A stretch of DNA of 12,048 nt. Origin: Bacteroidales bacterium. GTDB lineage: Bacteria; Bacteroidota; Bacteroidia; Bacteroidales; DTU049. Within the stretch, counting starts at the first letter, position 1; each line of letters begins with the position of its first letter. The stretch lies in NCBI GenBank assembly GCA_018432645.1, contig JAHDSP010000093.1, positions 1 to 12,048 on the forward strand, read 5' to 3'. Below are positions 1 through 7,878 of the stretch, piece after piece. The position numbers were made by a program, and so were the translations under genes. The notes under the pieces were generated by a model, which had not been told where the DNA came from, searched no databases, and was given only the letters and a program-made list of their open reading frames with translations.

Positions 1-16
1 AGTTGAGGAGTTGATG
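1..16. repeat. Two octamer repeat units at the window edge, inside a coding frame
   Basis: AGTTGAGG at 1-8 and AGTTGATG at 9-16 match the octamer arrays at 2242-2336, 7631-7678, 7836-7878 and 9245-9284, in the same orientation. Unlike those, this pair lies within an open reading frame on the minus strand. The array probably continues beyond the left edge. Confidence 0.65.
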
Positions 17-119
17 CAATGGCTGATTTTTCGATGTATTCAGCAAAACGCTCAAAAATATAACCCTTACTTTTAATGGTCAGAAGGAGTTCTTTATATT
101 TTGTTAGGGTGAAATCCAT
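1..119 (-). CDS. Probable polysaccharide deacetylase, N-terminal part only (runs off left edge)
   Basis: Reading leftward from the ATG at 119-117 gives 39 codons open to the edge, beginning MDFTLTKYKELL and continuing through GYIFERFAEYIEKS. This opening (M-[DE]-F-T-L-x-K-Y, then a G-Y-x-F-x-x-F-x-E-Y-I helix) is how many Bacteroidota polysaccharide deacetylases (NodB-like, WalW type) start. The catalytic HD and HxxxH motifs would lie outside the window, so the call rests on the N-terminus and the neighbourhood. The start overlaps the stop of the upstream DUF354 gene by one base (TAATG), which implies translational coupling. The last five visible codons (ASTPQ) are encoded by two copies of the octamer repeat at 1-16, so the array lies inside the reading frame. 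The gene may be interrupted by it or may carry it as a linker; the window cannot decide. Confidence 0.5.
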   Translation of the reverse strand, partial: MDFTLTKYKELLLTIKSKGYIFERFAEYIEKSAIASTPQ

Positions 120-1210
120 TATTTAAAATTATACTGATAATCAGGATTTTCTTTCATAATATTTGCACTTTGCGGATAATTTTCGATAAACCAAACTAAA
201 AAAGCTGTTACATCAATTTTATCAGATAACATTTTTTGACGTCGGTTTTGAAATTCTTCTTTGAGGTTTGGAGTGTTTAGTAGTTCTTTTATTTTTTTAA
301 CCATATTATCAAATTCGTAAGGTAGAAATGAATAACATAGTTGATACTTTTGTTCTATTTCGTTAGGTACTGAAAGTTTACCAGAAAATGAATTCAACTT
401 CAATGAAGGTGTACCCAGCATTGCTGCTTCTGAAGTCATAGTTTGGCTATCACCAATAAACATTGTAGCATAATATAAAAGTGAATGTATTTTTTCTTGT
501 GAAATTTTTAATTTATATCTTTCTAATTCTGGTTCAATTTCTTTCTCGGTAGTAATAAAAATTTTACCAAATGGCTCTAAAATATTTATTAAATGATTTT
601 TTTGCTCTAAAGAAAAACCTTTTATGCCAATATCATGATGTGCTGTAAATGCATTAAAACGCATGATAAAATAATGTTCATTTTCCTTTAATCCAATTTC
701 GTCTAAAACACTAATATCAGGTGAAAAACGGTTTGGATGAAGATAGGCCAATTCATGATATCCAGAATAAAAAATTGTATCTTTCCTTTTTCTATGGCCT
801 TTTAATGCATCTGGCGATAATAAATAATCTGCAAAAGGATTTACAAATTTAGTGACAAGAGGTTGTACTTCATCATCATCGTCATCAAAAACTATTGATT
901 TTACTTTTGAAATCTTAGAAATATGAGCAATACTTATAGAAGTACCTATTGCAATGTCAATTTTATATTTTTTGCAAATTTTTAATATTATATAATCATA
1001 TTCTATTTGTTTAAATATTTTACCAGTTAAATTATTTGCCTTTTGGGGGAGTTTTATATAATTAAAACCATATTTATCCAATAAATTAATAGCTGATGGT
1101 AAATCTTTTACAGTCCAGGTTATTTTATGCCCATTTTGCCCGAGAATATAAGCTAGATTTTTAAAAATGTGCACGTGTGCAGGATGACCTATATCAATAA
1201 GTATATTCAT
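119..1210 (-). CDS. DUF354 family protein, GT-B-like, surface-polysaccharide locus
   Basis: A 363-aa protein starting MNILIDIGHPAHVHIFKNL, the hallmark N-terminus of DUF354 (PF04007), a family with the two-lobed fold of UDP-GlcNAc 2-epimerase and GT-B glycosyltransferases. The C-terminal signature GDSQTMTSEAAMLGTP (residues 253-268) matches the part of the fold that binds the nucleotide-sugar in relatives. A run of five Asp at 109-113 precedes a hydrophobic NPFADYLLSPD stretch. No signal peptide or membrane segment is seen, so it is probably cytoplasmic. The biochemical activity of the family is not established; a role in making or transferring a sugar is inferred from fold and context. It starts 6 bp after the FemAB-like gene and overlaps the next start by one base, so these three form one transcription unit. 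ATG start, TAA stop. Confidence 0.85.
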   Translation of the reverse strand: MNILIDIGHPAHVHIFKNLAYILGQNGHKITWTVKDLPSAINLLDKYGFNYIKLPQKANNLTGKIFKQIEYDYIILKICKKYKIDIAIGTSISIAHISKISKVKSIVFDDDDDEVQPLVTKFVNPFADYLLSPDALKGHRKRKDTIFYSGYHELAYLHPNRFSPDISVLDEIGLKENEHYFIMRFNAFTAHHDIGIKGFSLEQKNHLINILEPFGKIFITTEKEIEPELERYKLKISQEKIHSLLYYATMFIGDSQTMTSEAAMLGTPSLKLNSFSGKLSVPNEIEQKYQLCYSFLPYEFDNMVKKIKELLNTPNLKEEFQNRRQKMLSDKIDVTAFLVWFIENYPQSANIMKENPDYQYNFK

Positions 1211-1216
1211 AAAATT

Positions 1217-2224
1217 TTATTTAAGTTTTTGCCAAATTTTCAACCCTGTTTTTCCCATTTTCATTAATAAAGGATTATGTACCTTCTCAAACCTTCCAAA
1301 TTCAACCAACTGTCCACCAAATTTTAGTTTATAATCTCTAACGCTATATGGTTTATTAGGCTTTCCTGCACCACCGAAATCAAATAATGTATATCCATTT
1401 TGTTTACCCCACAGAAATACTTCCCATGGAATTAAATCATTTGGATATTTGTTATAATATTTTGAATATGCTCCTGCATAAAAATCATAAATGGTATTTT
1501 TATAAACCAGAGCAAGCATGCATCCAATTATTTTGTTTTCATATTCAGCACAAAATATTTTTAATCCCAAATTAGTATTAGAAATTTTGAATAAGTTAAC
1601 AAAGAAATCAAAAGATGGAAAAGGAAGTTTGGCTCTATTATAAACAGATTTGAGTATTTTATAACATTCATTTAGATCAGTTAAAGTATTTTTTACTGAA
1701 AATATGCTATTCTCTTTTTTTGCTCTTCTAATTTCATTTCTCCTTTTTGTATTTACTTCTTTCCATAATTCTTCTTCATTTTTACTTAAATCTACTATTA
1801 TATCCAAGTGATCTTCATATTCAAAACCATTTTTAATGAATACTTCTTTTAAATCTCCCCAATCCCACATATTGCGAAATTGTGAATAGATTGCTTTTTT
1901 TCTAATTGCTTTGTTATACTCTTGTAGAATAAAGTCTAGAATATTAGCATCATTATTTTTAATTAATGGACCACCAAAAATTATTGATCTAGCAGTGAAA
2001 TTCCCTAAAACTCCAGAATATTCTTTTTGAATAACAGCTAACAAAATTCCTAATATTTCATCATTATCATCTATAACAGCAATGAAAATAGGTTCATATT
2101 TTTTAGTATTTTTATACACCTCATACATTTCGGGAGTTTGGAATACATTGCCCTTTGGATGCTCATAGACAAATGATGACCATTGGGCGGGATTAAGGGC
2201 GGATGTAATTTTAAAATTTGTCAT
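1217..2224 (-). CDS. FemAB/GNAT-like aminoacyl- or acyltransferase
   Basis: A 335-aa protein resembling the FemAB-like GNAT superfamily (lipid II:glycine glycyltransferase type, GNAT_6/PF13480 in the second half). The stretch LWKEVNTKRRNEIRRAKKE (153-171) is the typical basic helix of FemAB proteins, and ENKIIGCMLALVYKNTIYDFYAG (229-251) followed by PNDLIPWEVFLWGKQNGYTLFDFGG (261-285) is the usual second acyltransferase half. Known members transfer amino acids or acyl groups onto peptidoglycan or exopolysaccharide precursors; the substrate here is unknown. With an ATP-grasp ligase in the same locus, an amide-linked decoration of the glycan is a reasonable inference. No signal peptide. It is the first gene after a 264-bp repeat-filled gap, 6 bp before the DUF354 gene. 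ATG start. Confidence 0.8.
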   Translation of the reverse strand: MTNFKITSALNPAQWSSFVYEHPKGNVFQTPEMYEVYKNTKKYEPIFIAVIDDNDEILGILLAVIQKEYSGVLGNFTARSIIFGGPLIKNNDANILDFILQEYNKAIRKKAIYSQFRNMWDWGDLKEVFIKNGFEYEDHLDIIVDLSKNEEELWKEVNTKRRNEIRRAKKENSIFSVKNTLTDLNECYKILKSVYNRAKLPFPSFDFFVNLFKISNTNLGLKIFCAEYENKIIGCMLALVYKNTIYDFYAGAYSKYYNKYPNDLIPWEVFLWGKQNGYTLFDFGGAGKPNKPYSVRDYKLKFGGQLVEFGRFEKVHNPLLMKMGKTGLKIWQKLK

Positions 2225-2241
2225 TGGCTAAATGGTTTGTT

Positions 2242-2336
2242 AGTTGATGAGTTGATAGGTGATAGTTGATTAGTTGAGGAGTTGAGGAGTTGATTAGTAG
2301 ATTAGTTGATTAGTTGAGGAGTTGATTAGTTGGAGG
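2242..2336. repeat. Octamer array AGTTGAKK, about 12 units
   Basis: A near-continuous tandem array with an 8-bp period: AGTTGATG, AGTTGATA, a 6-nt slip GGTGAT, then AGTTGATT, AGTTGAGG, AGTTGAGG, AGTTGATT, AGTAGATT, AGTTGATT, AGTTGAGG, AGTTGATT and a 9-nt terminal unit AGTTGGAGG. Variation falls mainly on the last two bases. The array begins about 17 bp upstream of the FemAB-like start codon and fills much of the only large gap in the operon. Confidence 0.9.
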
Positions 2337-2424
2337 TGTGGAGGAGATGATATTAATTTTTTAATTTTGGAGTCATATAAAGCATTAAGGAGAGGGCAAA
2401 CTAACTGATTACAAATGATTTGCT
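2332..2424. other. Unexplained spacer between inverted octamer arrays
   Basis: About 90 bp of AT-rich sequence lie between the forward octamer array and its inverted counterpart. Neither strand has a convincing reading frame, and no TAnnTTTG promoter or terminator was found. It may be the remnant of something once carried between the two arrays, but nothing recognisable is left. Confidence 0.4.
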
Positions 2425-2485
2425 AAACAACTCCTCTACTTAACTACTCAACTTATACACTTATGAACTACTAAACTGCTACACT
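2423..2485. repeat. Degenerate octamer array in inverted orientation
   Basis: Read on the minus strand this is AGTGTAGC, AGTTTAGT, AGTTCATA, AGTGTATA, AGTTGAGT, AGTTAAGT, AGAGGAGT: the same 8-bp period and AGTT core as the other arrays, but more decayed and in the opposite orientation. With 2242-2336 it forms a large imperfect inverted repeat. It begins only a few bases downstream of the UAG stop (2491-2489) of the GT4 gene. Confidence 0.7.
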
Positions 2486-2488
2486 TTT

Positions 2489-3412
2489 CTAAATTAATTC
2501 TTCATAAACATTAATGATTTTCTTTGCAATAGAATCAGAATCTAATCCTAATTTAATAATTCTTTCTCTGCCATTAGTTCTTTTGCCATAGTCAAGAGCC
2601 ATTTTAATTTTTTCTGCAACATCCTGTGGTTCATAAGAACAAATATAACATCCTTCGGTATCTCCTATGACTTCTTTCACATCCCCTACATCTGTAGAAA
2701 CAATAGGAATATTGCACGCCATAGCTTCTTTAATTACATTAGGACTACCTTCCCAAAGGCTGGTTAATATAATTACATCAGCAGCATTCATATAAATTGG
2801 AATTTTTTCATGAGCAACATTTTGTAAATAATGAAGCTCTATATTTTGGGTTCCGATTTTATCGATTGCTTTTTTGGTTAATTCATAATTTTTAACAGGC
2901 CTATCAGGATTACTTGCAAAAAGAAGGTGTGACTTTTTTTTATCCCAGTCTAATTGATTTTGACACTTTACTTGATTTTGTGGAGTAAAAATCTCCGTAT
3001 CCACCCCATTAGGTATAACTACTAAATTTTGAAACTTGAGGCTGTTTTTCATGTCCTCAGATTTTACAATGGTAATTTTCCAAAAGAATTTATAAAAAAA
3101 CCAAATAACAAATCGAAACCATTTTTGGGCTTTAATATCACTTCCCATTAAAGACACCACTAATGGTTTGGCACCAGCCAATGATGATGCAATAGCAGAC
3201 AATGAATAATGTGCATGGATAATATCATAATGATGGGTCTTTAGATATTTTTTTAGTATAGGTATATTTTTTAGATATCCATTAATGCCTTTACCTTTAA
3301 TAGTAAAATACTCTATATCAATACCATTTTTTTTCAAAGACTCGCCTTGTTTTTTTACAATTGGGCTAATGCCTGATTGAGAGTTTCCACTAGAGACGAA
3401 AAGGACTTTCAT
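2489..3412 (-). CDS. GT4-family glycosyltransferase (GT-B fold)
   Basis: A 307-aa protein of the GT4 retaining glycosyltransferase family. Seen: the N-terminal Rossmann strand MKVLFVSSGN, the acceptor-side DIIHAHYS (63-70), the interdomain IPNGVD (133-138), and the donor-binding E-x7-E motif EGSPNVIKE (221-229) followed by IPIVSTDVGDVKEVI. It would transfer a sugar from a nucleotide donor to the lipid-linked repeat unit at the cytoplasmic face; donor and linkage cannot be told from sequence. It is short for GT4 (usually about 350-400 aa), with compact loops before IPNGVD and after it, but all core motifs are present. It follows the ATP-grasp gene by 8 bp. It is the only intact gene in the window that ends in UAG, and repeat sequence follows at once. 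Confidence 0.88.
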   Translation of the reverse strand: MKVLFVSSGNSQSGISPIVKKQGESLKKNGIDIEYFTIKGKGINGYLKNIPILKKYLKTHHYDIIHAHYSLSAIASSLAGAKPLVVSLMGSDIKAQKWFRFVIWFFYKFFWKITIVKSEDMKNSLKFQNLVVIPNGVDTEIFTPQNQVKCQNQLDWDKKKSHLLFASNPDRPVKNYELTKKAIDKIGTQNIELHYLQNVAHEKIPIYMNAADVIILTSLWEGSPNVIKEAMACNIPIVSTDVGDVKEVIGDTEGCYICSYEPQDVAEKIKMALDYGKRTNGRERIIKLGLDSDSIAKKIINVYEELI

Positions 3413-3420
3413 ATTTTCTT

Positions 3421-4437
3421 TTATTTATTAATAAAATTTACTATGCTTTCAACATATATTTTTTCTAATACAGAATTTTCTTTAATAATCTCCCAATTAT
3501 TATTAATTTTATTAAAATAAAATGGAGATTTAACAATTGTAGTTGTACCATAATGAATAGCTTGAAATTCTAGTAAGTAAAAATTATTCCCATCAAATGC
3601 TACATCAATAGATAAATTAGGAACATTTAGTATATCAAATATTAGTTTTGCAAAATCTAATATACCATTAGGTATATCTTCTTTGAAAATAAACTTACCA
3701 CTTCCACTGGCTCTAAAGTCATTATCACGCACTCCCCTATAAAGTATATAATATTTGTCACCATAAATTAAAATTTTCCAATCATTTTCTAATCCTGGAA
3801 TAAAATTTTGTACAATAAATTTATTCCTATACTTTGACTCCTTAATATATCCTTTATGCTTAATAGCTCTTCCAATGTCCCATAATTCATCAAATAAATA
3901 TGTAGATCTACTTATTTTTTTTGCTTTTTTTATCAATTCTTTTTTATTTTTTGACAAATAAACTCCCCTGCTCATAGCTCCAGTAGCTGATTTGATAACA
4001 GCAGGGAATGTGATATTATATAAATTATTTTTGAGTTCTTCTATAGTGCCAAAATAATGAGAGTGAATGAAATTTAGATCATCATTAATAGTAAGGTCTC
4101 TTAATATCTCCATAAAAACTTTATTATTATGAGCTTTTAAATATTTATATTCTGGAATAAGCTTAGCATTTTGCAAATATAAACCATAAATAATATCTTC
4201 GATATAGCTTTTATAATGTCCTCCAATATCCTCTGATGAGGTATATATAATATATTGATCTTCGAAATTCATTTTTCTAAAATTAATATCAGCGAATTTT
4301 AAAAAAATAATTTCATATCCATTTTCTTTAAAATATTTTTCTAATAATTTTTTATCCATACCACTTCTATAAGGAGTAGCATTATGTTTAGAGCTAAAGA
4401 TATTTTTGTAATCTGTTAAAATATAAATTTTATTCAT
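3421..4437 (-). CDS. ATP-grasp domain protein, polysaccharide-locus type
   Basis: A 338-aa protein with an ATP-grasp layout: the ATP lid [17 protein letters not shown] (145-161) after a pre-domain of about 140 residues, the adenine-contacting hinge FIVQNFIPG (207-215), an RASGSGKF loop (242-249), and the acidic metal-binding strand pair SIDVAFDG and FYLLEFQ (276-292). Family members join a carboxylate to an amine or thiol through an acylphosphate. The usual E-x-N metal motif appears as E-F-Q (290-292); this may be a subfamily feature and does not prove inactivity. No signal peptide. Its start overlaps the end of the acyltransferase gene by 8 bp, so the two are translationally coupled. In capsule loci such enzymes are thought to add amino acids or similar groups, but the substrate is unknown. 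Confidence 0.8.
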   Translation of the reverse strand: MNKIYILTDYKNIFSSKHNATPYRSGMDKKLLEKYFKENGYEIIFLKFADINFRKMNFEDQYIIYTSSEDIGGHYKSYIEDIIYGLYLQNAKLIPEYKYLKAHNNKVFMEILRDLTINDDLNFIHSHYFGTIEELKNNLYNITFPAVIKSATGAMSRGVYLSKNKKELIKKAKKISRSTYLFDELWDIGRAIKHKGYIKESKYRNKFIVQNFIPGLENDWKILIYGDKYYILYRGVRDNDFRASGSGKFIFKEDIPNGILDFAKLIFDILNVPNLSIDVAFDGNNFYLLEFQAIHYGTTTIVKSPFYFNKINNNWEIIKENSVLEKIYVESIVNFINK

Positions 4438-4987
4438 ATTTATAATCTTTAATTATTTTTGCGGGGTTACCACCAACTATGCATTTAGATGGTATATCCT
4501 TTATTACTACACTACCAGCAGCTATTACAGAATCGTCTCCTATGTTTACACCGGGCATTATAATACAATTAGCACCTATCCAAACATTATTACCTATTAT
4601 AACATCTTTGATAGATCCATGTGTATTTATTCTATTAGCGGCATTTTCCATGGATAAATCATGTCCAGAGCAATCAAATATTTCAGTATTTGCAGCGATT
4701 AAACAATTCGCACCTATTTCTATATTTTTATATGCATGAATACATGCCCCATTAATTCTTGTGTTATCTCCTATTGTAATTATAGCACCTTTTTTATCTG
4801 CGATTATTTTAGTAGGAGAATGCATATGCAAATGATAGCTCTTTTTATTTGATTTTAAAGTTACATTATCACCTAATATTAATTTAGCATTTGATGAAAA
4901 AATTAAAATAGGATTACCAGATATATTAACCTTTCCCCTTAATATAATATGTTTCCTATAAATTATATGAATTTTTAATAAATCCAC
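4430..4987 (-). CDS. Hexapeptide-repeat (left-handed beta-helix) O-acyltransferase
   Basis: A 185-aa acyltransferase of the xenobiotic/maltose/NodL-type LbH family. Repeated [LIV]-G-x4 turns run through the protein: [51 protein letters not shown]. The end VGGNPAKII (171-179) is the classic C-terminal cap. His109 in FDCSGHDLS sits where the family has its catalytic His. It most likely acetylates a sugar hydroxyl using acetyl-CoA in the cytoplasm. The only canonical start in frame before the fold is GTG at 4987; the upstream TAA lies four codons earlier, so GTG (or a non-standard start) must be used. It follows the polymerase gene by 9 bp and overlaps the ATP-grasp gene by 8 bp. Confidence 0.88.
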   Translation of the reverse strand: MDLLKIHIIYRKHIILRGKVNISGNPILIFSSNAKLILGDNVTLKSNKKSYHLHMHSPTKIIADKKGAIITIGDNTRINGACIHAYKNIEIGANCLIAANTEIFDCSGHDLSMENAANRINTHGSIKDVIIGNNVWIGANCIIMPGVNIGDDSVIAAGSVVIKDIPSKCIVGGNPAKIIKDYKYE

Positions 4988-4996
4988 TAATAGTAT

Positions 4997-6250
4997 TTAT
5001 TTTTCTAAACATAAATTTGAATTTTTATTTAAGTTATCTTTAACTTTAATATTATTAAAAATACTAAGTATAGCTCCCAAATATATTGATCTGATTGTAT
5101 TAAAAGTTACTGCACCGAAACTACCAGAAAATGAAATAATAAAAGACATTAAAAATACAGCTATAAAAGTAGCATTCATCATATTGATTGTATTATCTTT
5201 ATATGGAAGCTTTTTTTTCAATCTTAAAAAATATTTTAATATTATCAAATTGTAATAAAAATAAAATAATAAGCCAAATATACCAGCACCAAATAATAAT
5301 GAATTGTAATCCACATGTATACCTCTTTCGCCCAATATACCACCACCATAATTACCTGCAGAGTTAAACATCTCTTTACCAAAAAAACTCTGTTGTACAG
5401 AATTAAATGAAAAAACTTCATCCCATACCAATTTTGTCTCAATATATCTACCCTCATTCTCATAAAAATCTTCTGTAAATCTATCAGAACGGTTCATAAA
5501 CTGATATTGTAATGGTTCTTTGTAGAATGGGTATAAAATAAATAAAAGTAAAATAATAGGAACTATGCTTTTAATAAAATAAGATTTCCTTTTACTAAAA
5601 AATACTAAAAAAAAATAACCACTAAAAATGGCTATTATTGATATTCTTTTAAGATTTAAAAGTAAAGCAATTAAGGCTAAAACTCCTAAAAAAATAAAAA
5701 ATTTTTTATTTTTTTTATCTAAATATAAAATCAAGGGTAATATTACTAAAATATAAGCTATAGAATTTAAGCCTTCTGTAAACACATTTCCAACATATAA
5801 AGAAAACCCACTGTCTAATCTTGAATATGGTGTGCTACCAATTTTAAAAAAATTTGTTAAAATAAAATTTATTAAATATAAACATAAAAATAATATTAAA
5901 ATTTTATTAAATTTTTTTAATTGATTAATATCTTTTATAAATGTAAAACTAATAGGTAAAAATAGAGCAGGTATTAAAGTTTTAATATATGTTTGTGCAG
6001 AATTAAAGAAATCAGATGAAAAAAATATTAGTATCAGTAAATAAATAAAAAATAGATACATGGGTATCATAAATCTCTTAATTTCAACATACCTCAATGT
6101 AACATAAATAGTATAAATAAGAAAAAAACCATTTATTATATATGAAGGATACGACTTTTTAGGAAATGCAATACCAGATAATGCAACATAAATAAAATAA
6201 ATAATTATAAAATAGTAAAATAGAAATAAAGTAATTTTTGTAGGTTTCAT
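4997..6250 (-). CDS. wzy: O-antigen/capsule polymerase, Wzy-like (O-antigen ligase family)
   Basis: A 417-aa very hydrophobic integral membrane protein with roughly ten to twelve membrane segments, starting at about residues 6-28 and ending at about 375-398. One large extracytoplasmic loop lies at about 241-315. A cytoplasmic-edge LKRISIIAIFSGYFFL (200-215) and HVDYNSLLFGAGIFGLLFY (312-330) after the loop match the pattern of O-antigen ligase/polymerase (PF04932-like) proteins, where the loop Arg residues and the H-x-D/N-Y region act in chain transfer. It would polymerise lipid-linked repeat units at the outer face of the inner membrane. Placed between the flippase (4 bp upstream) and the acyltransferase (9 bp downstream), polymerase is preferred over WaaL ligase. 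Base composition is extremely AT-rich, as is usual for wzy. Confidence 0.8.
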   Translation of the reverse strand: MKPTKITLFLFYYFIIIYFIYVALSGIAFPKKSYPSYIINGFFLIYTIYVTLRYVEIKRFMIPMYLFFIYLLILIFFSSDFFNSAQTYIKTLIPALFLPISFTFIKDINQLKKFNKILILFLCLYLINFILTNFFKIGSTPYSRLDSGFSLYVGNVFTEGLNSIAYILVILPLILYLDKKNKKFFIFLGVLALIALLLNLKRISIIAIFSGYFFLVFFSKRKSYFIKSIVPIILLLFILYPFYKEPLQYQFMNRSDRFTEDFYENEGRYIETKLVWDEVFSFNSVQQSFFGKEMFNSAGNYGGGILGERGIHVDYNSLLFGAGIFGLLFYFYYNLIILKYFLRLKKKLPYKDNTINMMNATFIAVFLMSFIISFSGSFGAVTFNTIRSIYLGAILSIFNNIKVKDNLNKNSNLCLEK

Positions 6251-6254
6251 GTAG

Positions 6255-7514
6255 TTATAATTTATTAATAATCATTTTAGATTTACTATATTTGTATGTA
6301 AGTCCTAATCCCATAATGCCACGAGAAATTACAAGATTTAATGCTGCACCTATTATTCCCCAATAATTTATTAATGGAAAGGCTAAAATAAAACCTATAA
6401 CTGATGCATAAATAGTATTCCTCATTACTATTTTATCTTGATTATTTACTATGAAAAAATTAAGACCAAAGATATCATATAGAATAATAAAAAATACACT
6501 TATAGAAAGTAATATTAAACAAGGTAGAGCATAGTTATTATTTATATCTAGATACCAAAAAATTAATTTATATGAAAGTATTGGTATCAAAGCTAAGATG
6601 ACACCTATTATTAACATTACCTTTTTATATTTATTAAAGGCATTTTTTACTCTATTCAGAAATGGGAAAAATACTCTTGCTATTATACTTGCAAAAGTAT
6701 AAAACAGCTCTACCACTTTTTTAATAGCATCATAAATACCTAGCATATACGTAGGAGCCATAATACCAAGTAAAAATGAAGTAGTATTATTGTATAATGT
6801 TGGTAAAAATTGATTTACAAAAATAGGAAAATTATTTTTTATTACGCTTTTTATTCTTTTTTTACCTACCCAATAATATCTGAGTTTATATTTTCGTGTG
6901 AGCATCATTTGTCCCACAATACCAGCACCTATGTACCCTAGAGAGTTAAACATTGGATACATCCAATAATCATTAATATCCCGAATAAATATAAAAATAC
7001 AAATAGTAAAAAAGCTTTTTATTCCCAGATTTAAATATGTAATATAACGCATCTTTTCTATGCCTTGAAAAAACCATTCAGGGAATAAAACATATCCGAA
7101 TAAAATAGGAAGTGTTAATAAAAAAACAACGATTTCTTCACGAAAAGGTGGATAAAGAAAGATAATAATTAAAATAATAATAGTAGATAATATGCAAAAA
7201 AGCATCCTTACAGTTATTACGTTACTATAAATGAGGTCTAGTTGCCTTTTGTTATTTTTATTTATAGCCACATCCCTGGTAGCAGTTATTCTAAAACTAT
7301 AATCTGTTAAAGCAGTAAAATAATTAATTAATGAGATGGCTAAAACTATTATACCATAATTAGATTTTCCTAATACTCTTAAAACATATGGTAAAGTTAT
7401 TAATGGTAATAATAATCCTACTACACGTAAAAGAGATAGTGATACAAAGTTTTCAGTCAATGTCCTTACATCTTTATTTTTTGAAAGTTTTTTTAGTTTA
7501 TTTAAAATTTTCAT
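6255..7514 (-). CDS. wzx: Oligosaccharide flippase, Wzx type (MOP superfamily)
   Basis: A 419-aa polytopic membrane protein with about twelve predicted segments, family PF01943 (polysaccharide biosynthesis protein). Typical features: LLRVVGLLLPLITLPYVLRV in the first segment, SNYGIIVLAISLINYF in the second, DYSFRITATRDVA in the first loop, and FPEWFFQGIEKMRY, which is nearly invariant in RfbX-like flippases. It moves the undecaprenyl-linked repeat unit across the inner membrane. A GTG two codons upstream (7520) is also in frame, but the ATG at 7514 is a better start. The polymerase follows by 4 bp. No clear TAnnTTTG promoter lies directly upstream; transcription probably comes through the repeat region from the antiterminator gene or from the candidate promoter at 9466-9499. 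Confidence 0.88.
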   Translation of the reverse strand: MKILNKLKKLSKNKDVRTLTENFVSLSLLRVVGLLLPLITLPYVLRVLGKSNYGIIVLAISLINYFTALTDYSFRITATRDVAINKNNKRQLDLIYSNVITVRMLFCILSTIIILIIIFLYPPFREEIVVFLLTLPILFGYVLFPEWFFQGIEKMRYITYLNLGIKSFFTICIFIFIRDINDYWMYPMFNSLGYIGAGIVGQMMLTRKYKLRYYWVGKKRIKSVIKNNFPIFVNQFLPTLYNNTTSFLLGIMAPTYMLGIYDAIKKVVELFYTFASIIARVFFPFLNRVKNAFNKYKKVMLIIGVILALIPILSYKLIFWYLDINNNYALPCLILLSISVFFIILYDIFGLNFFIVNNQDKIVMRNTIYASVIGFILAFPLINYWGIIGAALNLVISRGIMGLGLTYKYSKSKMIINKL

Positions 7515-7602
7515 TATCACTTTAAATAATTAAAGAATAATTCGTTTCTGTATTTCACTATTTTTTCATGCAAAATGGAAATATGTTATGTTTATTTATT
7601 GA

Positions 7603-7623
7603 CCACAAATGCACACAAATTAA
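7603..7623. repeat. Terminal inverted repeat, module A left
   Basis: Starts CCACAAATGCACACAAAT. It matches the reverse complement of 7740-7760 at 18 of 21 positions, with differences at positions 6, 9 and 10. Confidence 0.75.
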
Positions 7624-7630
7624 AGATATA

Positions 7631-7678
7631 TGTTGATTAGTTGATTAGTTGAGGAGTTGATAAGTTTATAAGTTGAGC
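7631..7678. repeat. Octamer array, six units, in module A
   Basis: TGTTGATT, AGTTGATT, AGTTGAGG, AGTTGATA, AGTTTATA, AGTTGAGC: six contiguous 8-bp units. The last unit runs straight into the tail ATTTTAGTAAGATATTAG, exactly as the final unit of the array at 9245-9284 does. Confidence 0.88.
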
Positions 7679-7739
7679 ATTTTAGTAAGATATTAGTTGT
7701 AAATTAATTCATATACACACAAAAACTAAATCATCAGTG

Positions 7740-7760
7740 TTAATTTGTGTAAATCTGTGG
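7740..7760. repeat. Terminal inverted repeat, module A right
   Basis: Reverse-complement partner of 7603-7623 (18 of 21 positions). It is part of the 34-nt segment that recurs without change at 9346-9379. Confidence 0.75.
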
Positions 7761-7835
7761 ATGAAATTATAGATATTAATGATTAGATATTTATTGACCA
7801 CAAATGCACACAAATAATCACAAATAAAAAATTAA

Positions 7836-7878
7836 GGTTGATGAGTTGATAAGTTTATGAGTTGATGAGTTGATTAGT
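7836..7878. repeat. Octamer array, left of the ATPase gene in module B
   Basis: GGTTGATG, AGTTGATA, AGTTTATG, AGTTGATG, AGTTGATT plus AGT. The last unit overlaps the 3' end of the ATPase gene: the TAA stop (7876-7874) and part of the final Asp codon are array bases. Confidence 0.88.

Larger units (their letters stand above)
7593..7771. repeat. Repeat module A: empty copy (ends + octamer array + tail)
   Basis: A 179-bp unit. Its first 28 nt (7593-7620) are identical to 7788-7815, and its last 34 nt (7738-7771) are identical to 9346-9379, so it shares both ends with module B. The ends are imperfect inverted repeats: 7603-7623 pairs with the reverse complement of 7740-7760 at 18 of 21 positions, core CCACARATKYACACAAAT. 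Between them are six octamers (7631-7678) and an AT-rich tail (about 7679-7737) that is also found in module B. It carries no reading frame. It lies about 80 bp upstream of wzx, and a transcript crossing it could fold into a long hairpin. Confidence 0.8.

Noticed and set aside
1387..1575. Plus-strand 62-codon open frame
   Set aside because: It lies wholly antisense within the FemAB-like gene and has no recognisable protein character.
2242..2336. Octamer arrays as a CRISPR array
   Set aside because: The units are contiguous 8-mers with no unique spacers, and no cas gene is present.
2332..2424. Remnant of a small protein gene between inverted arrays
   Set aside because: Short stretches such as FALSLMLYMTPKLKN can be read on the minus strand, but they are interrupted by stops and match no family I can name.
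4479..4739. Plus-strand 86-codon open frame
   Set aside because: It is an antisense shadow of the hexapeptide acyltransferase, whose repetitive sequence keeps the opposite frame open.
5245..5463. Minus-strand 72-codon open frame in another phase
   Set aside because: It is nested in the Wzy-like gene in a different frame, has no start context of its own, and the overlapping gene is convincing.
7515..7520. Start of wzx at the GTG at 7520
   Set aside because: An ATG lies two codons later at 7514 and gives the usual flippase N-terminus.
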